From positions 248,001-312,000 of the forward strand of contig NZ_CP011503.1 in NCBI RefSeq assembly GCF_001028665.1: 64,000 nt of DNA, in the 5' to 3' direction. Source of the stretch: Burkholderia pyrrocinia. Lineage in GTDB: Bacteria; Pseudomonadota; Gammaproteobacteria; Burkholderiales; Burkholderiaceae. The translations under genes were made by a program, and so were the position numbers. The notes beneath the pieces are model-generated. The model was not told the origin of the DNA. It saw only the letters and a program-made list of their open reading frames with translations, and ran no database searches. Below, in pieces: positions 56,049 to 64,000 of the stretch (within the stretch, counting starts at the first letter, position 1; every line of letters begins with the position of its first letter).

Positions 56049-58610
56049 TCAAGCGTCGCGCAGCGACTGCAGCGCGGGGCGCCGCAACACATTATGCAGG
56101 CTCAGCCAGCCGGCCGCACCGGCGCACACGATGCCGGCCGCGATGCCGGCCGGCACGAGCCACGGATCGACGGCGAGCCGGAATTCGAACACGCGCGACG
56201 CGAGCACCCAGCCGACCGCGATCGCGCCCGCCGACGCGAGCGCGCCGGCCAGTGCGCCGACCACGACGAATTCCGCGCGCTGCACCGCGTTGACTTGCGC
56301 ACGCGATGCGCCGAGCGCGCGCAGCAGCGCGGCCTCGCGCACCCGCTCGTCGCGCGAGCCGGCGAGCGCCGTGTACAGCACGAGCACGCCGGCCGCGAGC
56401 GTGAACGCGAACAGGAACTGCACCGCGCCGACCACCTGCAGCATCATCCGCTGCAACTGCGCGAGGATCGGCGCGACATCGATCGCGGTCAGGTTCGGGT
56501 AGCGCGCGATCAGCGGATCGAGCAGCGCGGCGTTCGATGCGGGCAGATGGAAGCTCGTGAGGTAGACGGCCGGGAAATCCTTCAGCACCGGCGGCGGCAT
56601 CAGCACGAAGAAGTTGACGCGGAACGTGCCCCAGTCGAGCTTGCGCACGCTCGTGATCGGCGCGTCGACCGTCAGCCCCGTCACGTCGAAGCGCAGCGTG
56701 TCGCCCGGCTTCACGTTCAGCATCTTCGCGAGGCCGGCCTCGATCGAGATCTGCGGCGTGGCCGCGGCGCCGAACCAGTCGCCTGCGACGATCCGGTTGT
56801 CGGACGGCAGCTCGGTCGTATAAGACAGGTTGAACTCGCGGTCGACGAGCCGGCGCGCCTCGTCGGACGGATACGCGTCCGGATTCACCGGCTTGCCGTT
56901 GATCGCGACGAGGCGGCCGCGCACCATCGGCGCGGGCACCGCATCGCGCACGCCGTGCGCGACCAGATAGGCCGCGACGTCGTCGCGCTGGTCGGGCTGG
57001 ATGTCGATCAGGAACTGGTTCGGCGCATCGGGCGGCGTCGACTGCCGCCAGCCCGCGACGAGGTCGTTGCGCGTGATCGCGATCAGCAGCAGGCACATCA
57101 GGCCGAGCGCGAGCGCGGTGATCTGCAGCGCGCTGGCCGCGCCGCGCCGGTGCAGCGACGCGAGCGCGTAGCGCCAGCCGACGCCCGCGGCCACGCGCGC
57201 GTTGCGCACCGCCCGCGCGGCGGCGAACAGCACGAGCCGCGCGATCAGCGCGAACCCGACCAGCGCGCCGGCGAAGCCGCCCGCGACGATCAGGCCGAGC
57301 TTCAGGTTGCCGGCGGCCGCGATCAGCAGCCCCGCGAACAACACGACGCCGATCGCATATGCAGCCCACGCGGTGCGCGACGCATCGCCCCACTCGCGGC
57401 GCAGCACGCGCACCGGCGGCACGCGCGTGAGCGGCACGAGCGGCGGCAGCGCGAAGCCGAGCAGCAGCACCAGTGCCGCGCCCACGCCGATGAGCGCCGG
57501 CCACGGCGTGGGCGGCGGCAGCACGACCTCGATCAGGCCGCCGAGCGCGGCCAGCAATGCCCAGTGGCCGCCGTAGCCGAGCACCGCGCCCGCGGCACCC
57601 GACACGATCCCGATGCCGACGAATTCGAGCGCGAACAGCGCGCCGAGCGTGCGGCGGCTCACGCCGAGGCAGCGCATCGTCGCGCAGCCGTCGAGATGGC
57701 GCCGCATGTAGCGCTGCGCGGCCATCGCGATCGCGACCGCCGCGAGCAGCGCGGTCAGCAGCGCGACGAGCGTCAGGAAATGGCGCGCGCGATCCAGCGT
57801 CTGCCGCACCTGCGGCTGGCCCTCTTGCAGCGACTCGAGACCGACGCCGCGCAGCTTCCCGCCGTCGACGCGCTCGTGCGCATAGGTTTCGAAGCGCGTG
57901 ACGGCCTGCGCGTCGCCGGCAACCAGCAGCCGGTACGTGACGCGGCTGCCGTAGCCCGTGAGCCCCGTCGCGGCGAGTTCGTCCGCGCGCATCATCAGCC
58001 GCGGCGAAAAATTGACGAACGAGAAACCGCGATCGAGCTCGCGGGAGATCGACGCGGCGACCGTGAACGTGCGCAGCCCGACGCGCACGGTATCGCCCGC
58101 CTTCAGGTGCAACGCGTCGAGCAGCGCGGGATCGGCCCACACGGTGCCGGGCGCGGGAATCGCGTCCGCCTTGTGCGCGGCAGCGGCGCCGGCCGGCATT
58201 ATCTCGACCGCGCCGCGCAGCGGATACCCTGCCGACACGGCCTTCACGGCCGCGAGGCGTGCGGGCGCTGCATCGGTTGCCTGCCCGCCCGCGGCGGACG
58301 CGATCATGCTCGGGAAAATCGCGGTCGTCGCGGTACGCAGGCCGAGCGCGCGGGCCTGGCGGTCGAACGACGGATCGACGGGACGGTCGGCGCGCACGAC
58401 GAAATCGGCGCCGAGCATCTGGCGCGCGTCGCGCTCGAGCCCCTGGCGCAGCCGGTCGGCGAGAAAGCCGACGCTCGTCAGTGCCGCGACCGCGAGCACC
58501 AGCGCGAGTACGAGCAGCGTCAACTCGCCCGCGCGCCAGTCGCGCGCGGTCATCCGTGCAGCCTGGCGGATCAGGTCGCGCAGGCCGAAACGGCCGGCAT
58601 GCGCGGGCAT
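56049..58610 (-). CDS. ABC transporter permease, FtsX/MacB-like with duplicated module
   Basis: An 853-residue permease of the YbbP/LolE-related type. A first membrane helix lies near residue 30 (LTLLVLALVLAVAALTSVGF). A large periplasmic part follows, then several membrane helices around 270-420 (first FtsX core). A second periplasmic part (FLIDIQPDQ region) precedes the C-terminal FtsX core (about 730-850). No ATPase gene is adjacent; the YbbA/LolD-type partner must be elsewhere. ATG 58610 (MPAHAGRFGLRD) is chosen; ATG 58553 (MTARDW) is a possible alternative and neither has a clear ribosome site. Confidence 0.85.
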   Translation of the reverse strand: MPAHAGRFGLRDLIRQAARMTARDWRAGELTLLVLALVLAVAALTSVGFLADRLRQGLERDARQMLGADFVVRADRPVDPSFDRQARALGLRTATTAIFPSMIASAAGGQATDAAPARLAAVKAVSAGYPLRGAVEIMPAGAAAAHKADAIPAPGTVWADPALLDALHLKAGDTVRVGLRTFTVAASISRELDRGFSFVNFSPRLMMRADELAATGLTGYGSRVTYRLLVAGDAQAVTRFETYAHERVDGGKLRGVGLESLQEGQPQVRQTLDRARHFLTLVALLTALLAAVAIAMAAQRYMRRHLDGCATMRCLGVSRRTLGALFALEFVGIGIVSGAAGAVLGYGGHWALLAALGGLIEVVLPPPTPWPALIGVGAALVLLLGFALPPLVPLTRVPPVRVLRREWGDASRTAWAAYAIGVVLFAGLLIAAAGNLKLGLIVAGGFAGALVGFALIARLVLFAAARAVRNARVAAGVGWRYALASLHRRGAASALQITALALGLMCLLLIAITRNDLVAGWRQSTPPDAPNQFLIDIQPDQRDDVAAYLVAHGVRDAVPAPMVRGRLVAINGKPVNPDAYPSDEARRLVDREFNLSYTTELPSDNRIVAGDWFGAAATPQISIEAGLAKMLNVKPGDTLRFDVTGLTVDAPITSVRKLDWGTFRVNFFVLMPPPVLKDFPAVYLTSFHLPASNAALLDPLIARYPNLTAIDVAPILAQLQRMMLQVVGAVQFLFAFTLAAGVLVLYTALAGSRDERVREAALLRALGASRAQVNAVQRAEFVVVGALAGALASAGAIAVGWVLASRVFEFRLAVDPWLVPAGIAAGIVCAGAAGWLSLHNVLRRPALQSLRDA

Positions 58611-58660
58611 GTCATGGCCGGGTTGCCCGGCCGGCGGCTGCGCCGCGTGTTGCCGCCCCT

Positions 58661-59278
58661 TCAATCGCGCTTCCCCCCGATCGAGTTGAGCCGCGACACC
58701 ATGTGGTTCGCCATCCCGCGAAAGCCGCCCGACACGCCGCGCCACAGGCGCGGCAGCGCCCAGGCCGAAGCGGCGATGAAGGCGGCGAGCAGCACGAGGA
58801 ACGCGAGCGGGACGAAGAACGCGAGCACGAGCCCGCCGACCACGAGGCCATCTTCGGTCGACGACGCGACCCAGTTCGAAATCGGTTCGGGAGACAGGTT
58901 GATCAGCGCGCGCGTACCGGCCTTCGCCACGTGCGCGGCGCCGGCAAGCGAACCGCCGGCGAGCCCGGCGACCGCCAGCACGGTCGGATCGGCATGGCCC
59001 AGGGCGCCGGCCGCGAGCACGGCGCCGGCCGGGATCCGGATGAAGGTGTGCACGGCATCCCACAGCGAGTCGAACGCGGGGATCTTGTCGGCGAGGAATT
59101 CGGTGAGGGTGAGCACGGCCGCGGCACCGATGACCCACGGCGACATCAGGACGGCCAGCGTGTCGGGCAGATGAAGCCAGCCGACCCGCGCCAGCACGCC
59201 GGCGATCAGCACCGTCAGGTACAGGCGCAGCCCGCTCGCCCACGCGAGCCCCGCGCCGAGCGAAATGGCTTCGATCAT
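58661..59278 (-). CDS. DUF4126 family membrane protein
   Basis: A 205-residue protein with about five hydrophobic segments. It starts MIEAISLGAGLAWASGLRLY and contains the family pattern EFLADKIPAFDSLWDAVHTF (about 63-82). No function is known. ATG 59278 with GGAGAG upstream is used; a 38-residue extension is not family-like. A strong -10 (TATAAT, 59412-59417) and an embedded palindrome lie upstream. It is 50 bp upstream of the permease gene and probably cotranscribed with it. Confidence 0.82.
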   Translation of the reverse strand: MIEAISLGAGLAWASGLRLYLTVLIAGVLARVGWLHLPDTLAVLMSPWVIGAAAVLTLTEFLADKIPAFDSLWDAVHTFIRIPAGAVLAAGALGHADPTVLAVAGLAGGSLAGAAHVAKAGTRALINLSPEPISNWVASSTEDGLVVGGLVLAFFVPLAFLVLLAAFIAASAWALPRLWRGVSGGFRGMANHMVSRLNSIGGKRD

Positions 59279-59411
59279 GGCCCTCTCCTTGCACTTTCCG
59301 TGCGCTTTGCCGATCGATCGGATCGGGTCGGTCAGACCGGCCGCGCGGCGCGTGGCGACCGGCGCCGCATGCCGCGAACGGCACAACGGCATTCAGGCCC
59401 GAATGCGTTCC

Positions 59412-59433
59412 ATTATAGACAGGTTAGAACCTG
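59412..59433 (-). promoter_or_regulatory. Candidate promoter and operator for the DUF4126 gene
   Basis: On the minus strand TATAAT (59412-59417) is preceded at once by CAGGTT-CT-AACCTG (59420-59433), a perfect 6-2-6 palindrome occupying the -35 to -10 spacer, the position of a classical repressor operator. No good -35 is present, which is also common for activated or repressed promoters. The rest of 59279-59662 holds no gene I can support. Confidence 0.5.
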
Positions 59434-59662
59434 CTCCCGCTAATAACGGGCTTGCGCCGGCCACCAGAAGGGCCGAGCGCAAGGGATACGACGACCAACG
59501 GAAGTCCCAGTGGGACGAAGCGAATACCCGACGTATTCGCGACGCGCATGACGCCGCGATCGGTCCGGTGGCCAGTCCCACAGTGATTTTTTCCAAACAG
59601 GGGAACGTGCCGCGCCTGCGCAATTCCGCAGTGCGGTGCCCAGCGCGTCCGGGACTCCGGCG

Positions 59663-59983
59663 TCACGCGGCCGACGACAGCTTGAGGCCGACCAGCCCCG
59701 CGACGATCAGCGCAGCGCTCGCGACGCGCGCGACGGTCAGCGCCTCGCCCATCATCACGATGCCGAACACGAACGCGCCGACCGCGCCGATGCCCGTCCA
59801 CACCGCGTACGCGGTGCCGAGCGGCAACTGGCGCATCGCGACCGCGAGCAGCCCGAAGCTGGCCAGCGCGGTCACGATCGTAAACACCGACGGACCGAAC
59901 TTCGTGAAGCCGTCCGACGATTTCATGCCGGCCGCCCAGGCCACTTCCAGCACACCGGCAATCAACAACAGTACCCACGCCAT
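59663..59983 (-). CDS. sugE: SMR-family guanidinium exporter (SugE/Gdx)
   Basis: A 106-residue four-helix membrane protein of the small multidrug resistance family. The SugE/Gdx pattern is clear: MAWVLLLIAGVLEVAWAAGM with the essential membrane Glu (E13), then SDGFTKFGPSVFTIV and the AYAVWTGIGAVGAFVFG signature. Gdx exports guanidinium in exchange for protons. ATG 59983 is used, with GGAG 9 nt before it. The two-hairpin guanidine-II riboswitch candidate directly upstream strongly supports the guanidinium role over the general multidrug label. Confidence 0.92.
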   Translation of the reverse strand: MAWVLLLIAGVLEVAWAAGMKSSDGFTKFGPSVFTIVTALASFGLLAVAMRQLPLGTAYAVWTGIGAVGAFVFGIVMMGEALTVARVASAALIVAGLVGLKLSSAA

Positions 59984-60005
59984 CTCGACGTACTCCGTAT
60001 CGGAT

Positions 60006-60049
60006 GGGGCCGTCCCCGTTGAAGCGAATGACCCGGGGTCGTCCCCGGG
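60006..60049 (-). ncRNA. Guanidine-II (mini-ykkC) riboswitch candidate
   Basis: On the minus strand the first hairpin is CCCGGGG-ACGA-CCCCGGG (60032-60049) and the second is GGGG-ACGG-CCCC (60006-60017), separated by 14 nt. Two GC-stems with ACGR tetraloops are the defining layout of the guanidine-II riboswitch. The second stem ends 9 nt before the GGAG ribosome site of the SugE/Gdx gene, the commonest partner gene of this class. Guanidinium binding would stabilise the hairpins and expose the ribosome site. The match is by eye only. Confidence 0.85.
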
Positions 60050-60057
60050 CGGCGCCG

Positions 60058-60063
60058 AGTATA
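60058..60063 (-). promoter_or_regulatory. Promoter -10 for the riboswitch-sugE transcript
   Basis: On the minus strand TGTTATACT is an extended -10. The expected start point falls 6-8 nt downstream, just before the first riboswitch hairpin, so the whole element would be transcribed. Confidence 0.6.
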
Positions 60064-60148
60064 ACAAGAGGCTTACGGATATGCCGGACGCGGCGCACGG
60101 CCGGCGGCCGATCCGCGGCAGGATCGGCCGGGCCCGATCAGTTCGACA

Positions 60149-60430
60149 TCAATTCGATACGCGCTTCGGCGCAACGCCGCCGACGCAGCGGTCGTCGCGG
60201 TACAGCGCCCACTCATCGCACGCGCGGCCATCCTTGAACATGCACATCCCGACCTGCCCGCTCGGCAGGCTGCGGATCACGTGGCGACCGCCGAGCTTCT
60301 CGCAGTTGACCGACGCGGGATTGGCGAGCGCGGCCTGCGCGGGCGGCTGTTGCCCCTGCGGCAGCGGTTGGGCATACGCGCCGGGCGCAGTCAGCGCCAG
60401 CGCACAGATGACGGCCAGACGGACGGACAT
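60149..60430 (-). CDS. Small exported DUF333 protein
   Basis: A 93-residue protein with a signal peptide (MSVRLAVICALALTAPGAYA, cleavage near residue 20). The mature part contains NPASVNCEKLGGRHVI then CMFKDGRACDEWALYRDDRC, the cysteine-containing DUF333 pattern often labelled putative hemolysin, although that activity is not established. ATG 60430 with GAGGAG upstream starts the signal peptide. Confidence 0.85.
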   Translation of the reverse strand: MSVRLAVICALALTAPGAYAQPLPQGQQPPAQAALANPASVNCEKLGGRHVIRSLPSGQVGMCMFKDGRACDEWALYRDDRCVGGVAPKRVSN

Positions 60431-60588
60431 TGCACGCTCCTCGATTTTGTTCGCGGAACGGTCAGCATAACGGGGATTGCGCGGCCGGTGTGGAAGGCCG
60501 GCGCCGGCCGCGCGACTGTCGCGCCGACGCAACCCCGCCGGCGCGCGGCGTCACGCCGGCCCGGGCTGCCGCCGCCGCGCGTTGCCCG

Positions 60589-61287
60589 TCACGCGGCGCC
60601 GACCAGCCGGTAGCCGACACCCGTCTCGGTGACGATGTACTCGGGCTGCGCCGGGTCGCGCTCGAGCTTCTGGCGCAGGTGCGCCATGTAGATGCGCAGG
60701 TAGTGATGGCTCTCGACGTGCGACGGCCCCCACACGTCCCGCAGCAACTGGCGGTGCGTGAGCACGCGCCCCGCGTGCCGCACGAGCGTTGCGAGCAGCC
60801 GGTATTCGAGCGGCGTCAGGTGCACGATCTCGCCGTCGCGCCATACCTGGCGCAGCGCGAGATCGACGGACACGGTGCCGAAGCTCACCTTCGGCGACTC
60901 GTTCGCGCCGCCCTGGTTGCGCCGGCGCAGTTGCGCGCGAATCCGTGCGCGCAGCTCGGACACGCCGAACGGCTTGGTCAGGTAGTCGTCGGCGCCCGCG
61001 TCGAGCGCGGCGACCTTCTCCTCTTCCTGCGTGCGTGCGGACAGCACGATCACCGGCACCTCGGACCAGCCGCGCAGCTCGCGGATCACGTCGAGGCCGT
61101 CGGTGTCGGGCAGGCCGAGGTCGACGATCACGAGATCGGGCTTGCGCGTCGCCGCGTCGATCAGCCCCTGCTTGCCCGTCTCGGCCTCGAACACGGCGAT
61201 GTCCTCCTCTTCGAGCGCGGCACGCACGAAGCGGCGGATCTGCTTTTCGTCCTCGATCAGGACGACGGTCAGGCTGGGTTCACTCAT
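60589..61287 (-). CDS. kdpE: Response regulator KdpE
   Basis: A 232-residue OmpR/PhoB-type response regulator. The receiver domain (about 5-120) has the acidic pair E12/D13, phospho-accepting D56 in VIVDLGLPD, S83 and K105 in YLTKPFG. The C-terminal winged-helix DNA-binding domain (about 135-230) includes LTPLEYRLLATLVRHAGRVL. It controls the kdpFABC high-affinity potassium ATPase. Its ATG overlaps the kdpD stop region by 8 bp, so the two-component pair is coupled. Confidence 0.94.
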   Translation of the reverse strand: MSEPSLTVVLIEDEKQIRRFVRAALEEEDIAVFEAETGKQGLIDAATRKPDLVIVDLGLPDTDGLDVIRELRGWSEVPVIVLSARTQEEEKVAALDAGADDYLTKPFGVSELRARIRAQLRRRNQGGANESPKVSFGTVSVDLALRQVWRDGEIVHLTPLEYRLLATLVRHAGRVLTHRQLLRDVWGPSHVESHHYLRIYMAHLRQKLERDPAQPEYIVTETGVGYRLVGAA

Positions 61288-64000
61288 GGTCTGGCAATGA
61301 CTCGGATGGGGACGATGCGCCCGGCACGTCGGATTCGTCGTCGGGCACGGCGGGCGCGGCCGGCGGCGTCTCGACCGGCAGCGTGAACCAGAAGCGCGCG
61401 CCCGTCACGTGGCCGTCGGGCGCAGTGCGGTTGAGTGCGCCGATTTTACCGCCGTGCGCCTCGACGATCGCGCGGCAGATCGCGAGGCCGAGCCCGATGC
61501 CCGGCGTCGCCGATTCCTTCTCGCCGCGCGTGAACTTGTCGAAGATCCGCGTTTCCATGCCGGCCGGCAAGCCCGGACCGTGATCGTCGACGTGCACGCG
61601 TACGAACGGCAGGCCGTCGTCGGTCACGCGCTCCGCGCCAATGTCGATCGGCGTATCGGGCGGCGTGTACTTCGCCGCGTTCTCGAACAGGTTGGTGAAC
61701 AGGCGCTCCATCAACACCGCGTCCATCTGCAGCAGCGGCAGGTCCGCCGGCAGCGACACGCGCGCGGGATGGCGCGCGAGCACGCGCTTGCACGCGGCGA
61801 GCGCGGCGCCGACGGTTTCCTCGAGCAGCGACCACTGGCGCTTGAGCTGCAGGCTGCCGGCCTGCAGCCGCGCCATGTCGAGCAGGTTCGTGACGATGCC
61901 CGTCATCCGCAGCGCCTCGTCGTGGATCGCGTCGACGAGTTCGCCCTCGCGCTGCGCAAAGCGTTCGGCCGCCGCGGCATCACCGCCCTGCGCGGCCGCC
62001 CGCCCGTTCGCGAGCATCGACGAGAAGCCGACGATCGTCGTGAGCGGCGTGCGCAGGTCGTGCGAGATCGCCGACAGCAGCGAGTTGCGCAGCCGCTCGG
62101 ACTCCATGTTGACGAGCGCGTCGCGCGCGATCTCGACGTAGTGCACGCGTTCGAGCGCGAGCGCGATCTGCGCGGCGAATGCGTCGAGCATCCGCTGCTG
62201 CTCGGGCACCTCGAGTTCGCGCGGCTCGCGCGACGCGACCGCGAGCACGCCGCGCGTGCGCATCGGCGCCTTCAGCGGCAGGTACAGCGCGACCGTCGCG
62301 GGCAGCGTGTCGGTGCCGCGGCCGGCCGGCTTCTGCTGGTCGTACACCCACTGGCCGACGTCACAGTCGAGATCGGCGCCCGTCAGCGTGACGGCCGCGT
62401 CGGGTTCCTCGATCTTCTGGCGCACCTTGTCCGCGCTGTCGGGCAGCAGGAACGCGACGCGCGCGCGGAACACCTCGCCCACGTGGCGGCTGCCGATCTC
62501 GACGATCTGCTCGGTCGTCAGCGCCGCGCCCAGTTCGCGCGCCATCGCATAGATCGCGCCGGTGCGGCGCTCGCGGCGCTGCGCGACGCTCGCCTGGCGC
62601 GTCAGCGTCGACGTCAGGTGGCTGATCACGAGCGACGTCAGCAGCATCCCGAAAAAGGTCAGCAGGTATTGCGTGTCGCTGACCGAGAACGACATGCGCG
62701 GCGGCACGAAGAAGAAGTCGAACGCGGCCACCGACAGGAACGACTGCAGCACGCCCGGGCCGCGCCCGAGCCGCACGGCCGAGAACACGACGCCGAGCAG
62801 GTACAGCATCACGAGGTTCGTGAGGTCGAGCCGCTCGGACACGACGTTTGCGACGACGGTGATCGCCGCGCAGATCGCGGCCGCGTACACGTAGTGCCGC
62901 GGCGGCGAACGGTGCGTGCCGAACTGCGCGAACGCATCGCGCCAGTCGCGCGCGCGCGGATCGAGCGGCGCCGCGCGCGCCTCGTCGCTCGCGGACGCGC
63001 GGATCAGCATCAGGTCGACGTCGCCCGCGCGTTCGGCAAGCTGTTCGCCGAACGGCCGCGCGAAGCGGCGCACGAGCCCGACCTTCGGCGAGCCGCCCGC
63101 GACGATCTTCGACACGTTGCGCACCTTCGCATAACCGATCAGCGCGGCCACCGCGTCGGCGCCGGCGAGCGTCGCCGTCTCCGCGCCGAGTTCGGCCGCG
63201 AGCTTCAGCGCGTCGAGCGTGCGCTGCCGCTGCGCGTCGGGCAGCCGCTGCAGGCGCGGCGTCTCGACATACACGGCGATCCAGTCGGCCTTCAGGCTCG
63301 CGGCGAGCCGCGCGGCCGCGCGCACGAGCGTCGGCGCTTCGGCGCCGGGCCCGACGCACACGAGTAGCCGCTCGCGCGCCTGCCAGATACGCTGGATCGA
63401 ACGGTCGGCACGGTATTCGCGCATCTGCGCGTCGACGCGGTCGGCCGTGCGCCGCAGCGCCAGTTCGCGCAACGCGATCAGGTTGCCCTTGCGGAAGAAG
63501 TTGCGTACCGCGCGCTCGGCCTGCTGCGCGAGATAGACCTTGCCGTCGCGCATCCGCTCGAGCAGCTCCTCGGCCGGCAGGTCGACGAGCGTGACCTCGT
63601 CGGCCGCGTCGAACACGCGGTCGGGCACCGTCTCCCACACGCGGATGCCGGTGATCGCACCGACCACGTCGTTCAGGCTTTCGAGGTGCTGGACGTTGAC
63701 GGTCGTATATACGTCGATGCCAGCGTCGAGCAGTTCGTAGACGTCCTGCCAGCGCTTCAGGTGCCGTGCGCCCTGCACGTTCGAGTGCGCGAGTTCGTCG
63801 ACGAGGATCAGTTGCGGCTGGCGGGCCAGCGCACCATCGAGATCGAATTCGGCGAGCGTGCGGCCGCGATAGTCGATGCGCGCGAGCGGCAGCACGTCGA
63901 GGCCGTCGAGCAGCGCGGCGGTTTCGCTGCGCCCATGGGTCTCGACGATGCCGACGACGACGTCGACGCCTTCCTGCAGGCGCTGGCGCGCAGCCTGCAG
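61280..64000 (-). CDS. kdpD: Sensor histidine kinase KdpD (5' end outside window)
   Basis: 906 residues are visible; the frame is open through base 64000, so the N-terminus is missing. The visible N-terminal KdpD sensor domain has VDVVVGIVETHGR and LILVDELAHSNVQGARHLKR. A Usp-like domain follows (LLVCVGPGAEAPTLVRAAARL), then four membrane helices (IFAAITVVANVV-like region and on), a GAF-like part, and the kinase core: SAISHDLRTPLTTIVGFSSM with the phospho-His, then NLFENAAKYTPPD and GPGLPAGMETRIFDKF. It senses potassium and ionic stress and phosphorylates KdpE. The C-terminal ~25 residues are acidic and Pro-rich. kdpFABC would lie beyond 64000. Confidence 0.95.
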   Translation of the reverse strand: MQAARQRLQEGVDVVVGIVETHGRSETAALLDGLDVLPLARIDYRGRTLAEFDLDGALARQPQLILVDELAHSNVQGARHLKRWQDVYELLDAGIDVYTTVNVQHLESLNDVVGAITGIRVWETVPDRVFDAADEVTLVDLPAEELLERMRDGKVYLAQQAERAVRNFFRKGNLIALRELALRRTADRVDAQMREYRADRSIQRIWQARERLLVCVGPGAEAPTLVRAAARLAASLKADWIAVYVETPRLQRLPDAQRQRTLDALKLAAELGAETATLAGADAVAALIGYAKVRNVSKIVAGGSPKVGLVRRFARPFGEQLAERAGDVDLMLIRASASDEARAAPLDPRARDWRDAFAQFGTHRSPPRHYVYAAAICAAITVVANVVSERLDLTNLVMLYLLGVVFSAVRLGRGPGVLQSFLSVAAFDFFFVPPRMSFSVSDTQYLLTFFGMLLTSLVISHLTSTLTRQASVAQRRERRTGAIYAMARELGAALTTEQIVEIGSRHVGEVFRARVAFLLPDSADKVRQKIEEPDAAVTLTGADLDCDVGQWVYDQQKPAGRGTDTLPATVALYLPLKAPMRTRGVLAVASREPRELEVPEQQRMLDAFAAQIALALERVHYVEIARDALVNMESERLRNSLLSAISHDLRTPLTTIVGFSSMLANGRAAAQGGDAAAAERFAQREGELVDAIHDEALRMTGIVTNLLDMARLQAGSLQLKRQWSLLEETVGAALAACKRVLARHPARVSLPADLPLLQMDAVLMERLFTNLFENAAKYTPPDTPIDIGAERVTDDGLPFVRVHVDDHGPGLPAGMETRIFDKFTRGEKESATPGIGLGLAICRAIVEAHGGKIGALNRTAPDGHVTGARFWFTLPVETPPAAPAVPDDESDVPGASSPSESLPDHE

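Overview
This 64 kb window has the gene content, order and base composition (very GC-rich, strong third-position GC bias) of the main chromosome of a Burkholderia species, most likely of the Burkholderia cepacia complex. The assignment rests on recognised neighbourhoods: a complete nuoA-N complex I cluster flanked by tRNA-Leu, secG, tpiA, pnp and rpsO; an ilvI-ilvN-ilvC-psd-pssA-leuA cluster; and a sigma factor-DUF3619-DUF3106-RDD block. No insertion sequence, prophage, integrase, rRNA operon or CRISPR array is visible. It reads as core chromosome, with almost all metabolic genes intact.

Layout. 1-351: tail of a protein with a lysine-rich C-terminus. 434-6935: mixed housekeeping genes (M14 carboxypeptidase, YaaA, PIN protein, aminotransferase, two glutathione transferase-like proteins, a crotonase). 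6983-10309: an acyl-CoA cluster of two MaoC hydratases and two acyl-CoA dehydrogenases on the minus strand. 10414-11900: DUF1178, NUDIX and DUF2818 proteins. 11900-26799: nuoN to nuoA, all minus strand. 26953-32372: tRNA-Leu(GAG), secG, tpiA, a quinone oxidoreductase, pnp and rpsO. 32479-37028: an orphan substrate-binding protein, a lipoprotein, and a carbonic anhydrase beside a SulP anion transporter. 37100-44112: leuA, pssA, psd, ilvC, ilvN, ilvI, all minus strand. 44469-46749: ECF-like sigma factor block. 46973-49508: metallophosphoesterase, GT4 glycosyltransferase and diacylglycerol kinase. 49722-53961: TetR regulator, LOG-family protein, SDR and an ArnT-like glycosyltransferase. 54144-60430: DUF924, AlaX, truncated hemoglobin, FtsX-like permease, DUF4126, a guanidinium exporter of the SMR family, and a small DUF333 protein. 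60589-64000: kdpE and the 3' part of kdpD.

Most interesting. (1) The genes at 46973-49508 look like a PlcP-Agt-DgkA phospholipid-to-glycolipid remodelling operon. A near-consensus PHO box (46909-46926) sits just upstream and suggests control by phosphate starvation. (2) The SMR gene is preceded by two ACGR-loop hairpins that fit the guanidine-II (mini-ykkC) riboswitch. (3) leuA is preceded by a good promoter and a 26-codon leucine-rich leader peptide using rare leucine codons. (4) A 34-nt hairpin repeat sits 16-17 nt before the start codons of two unrelated genes (434-1588 and 9113-10309) and can be read as a conserved short upstream peptide. (5) The sigma factor block probably encodes its own membrane anti-sigma factor.

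Several starts were moved inward from the longest reading frame on the basis of ribosome binding sites and family N-termini; these are noted per gene. Functions come from reading motifs by eye, without database searches.
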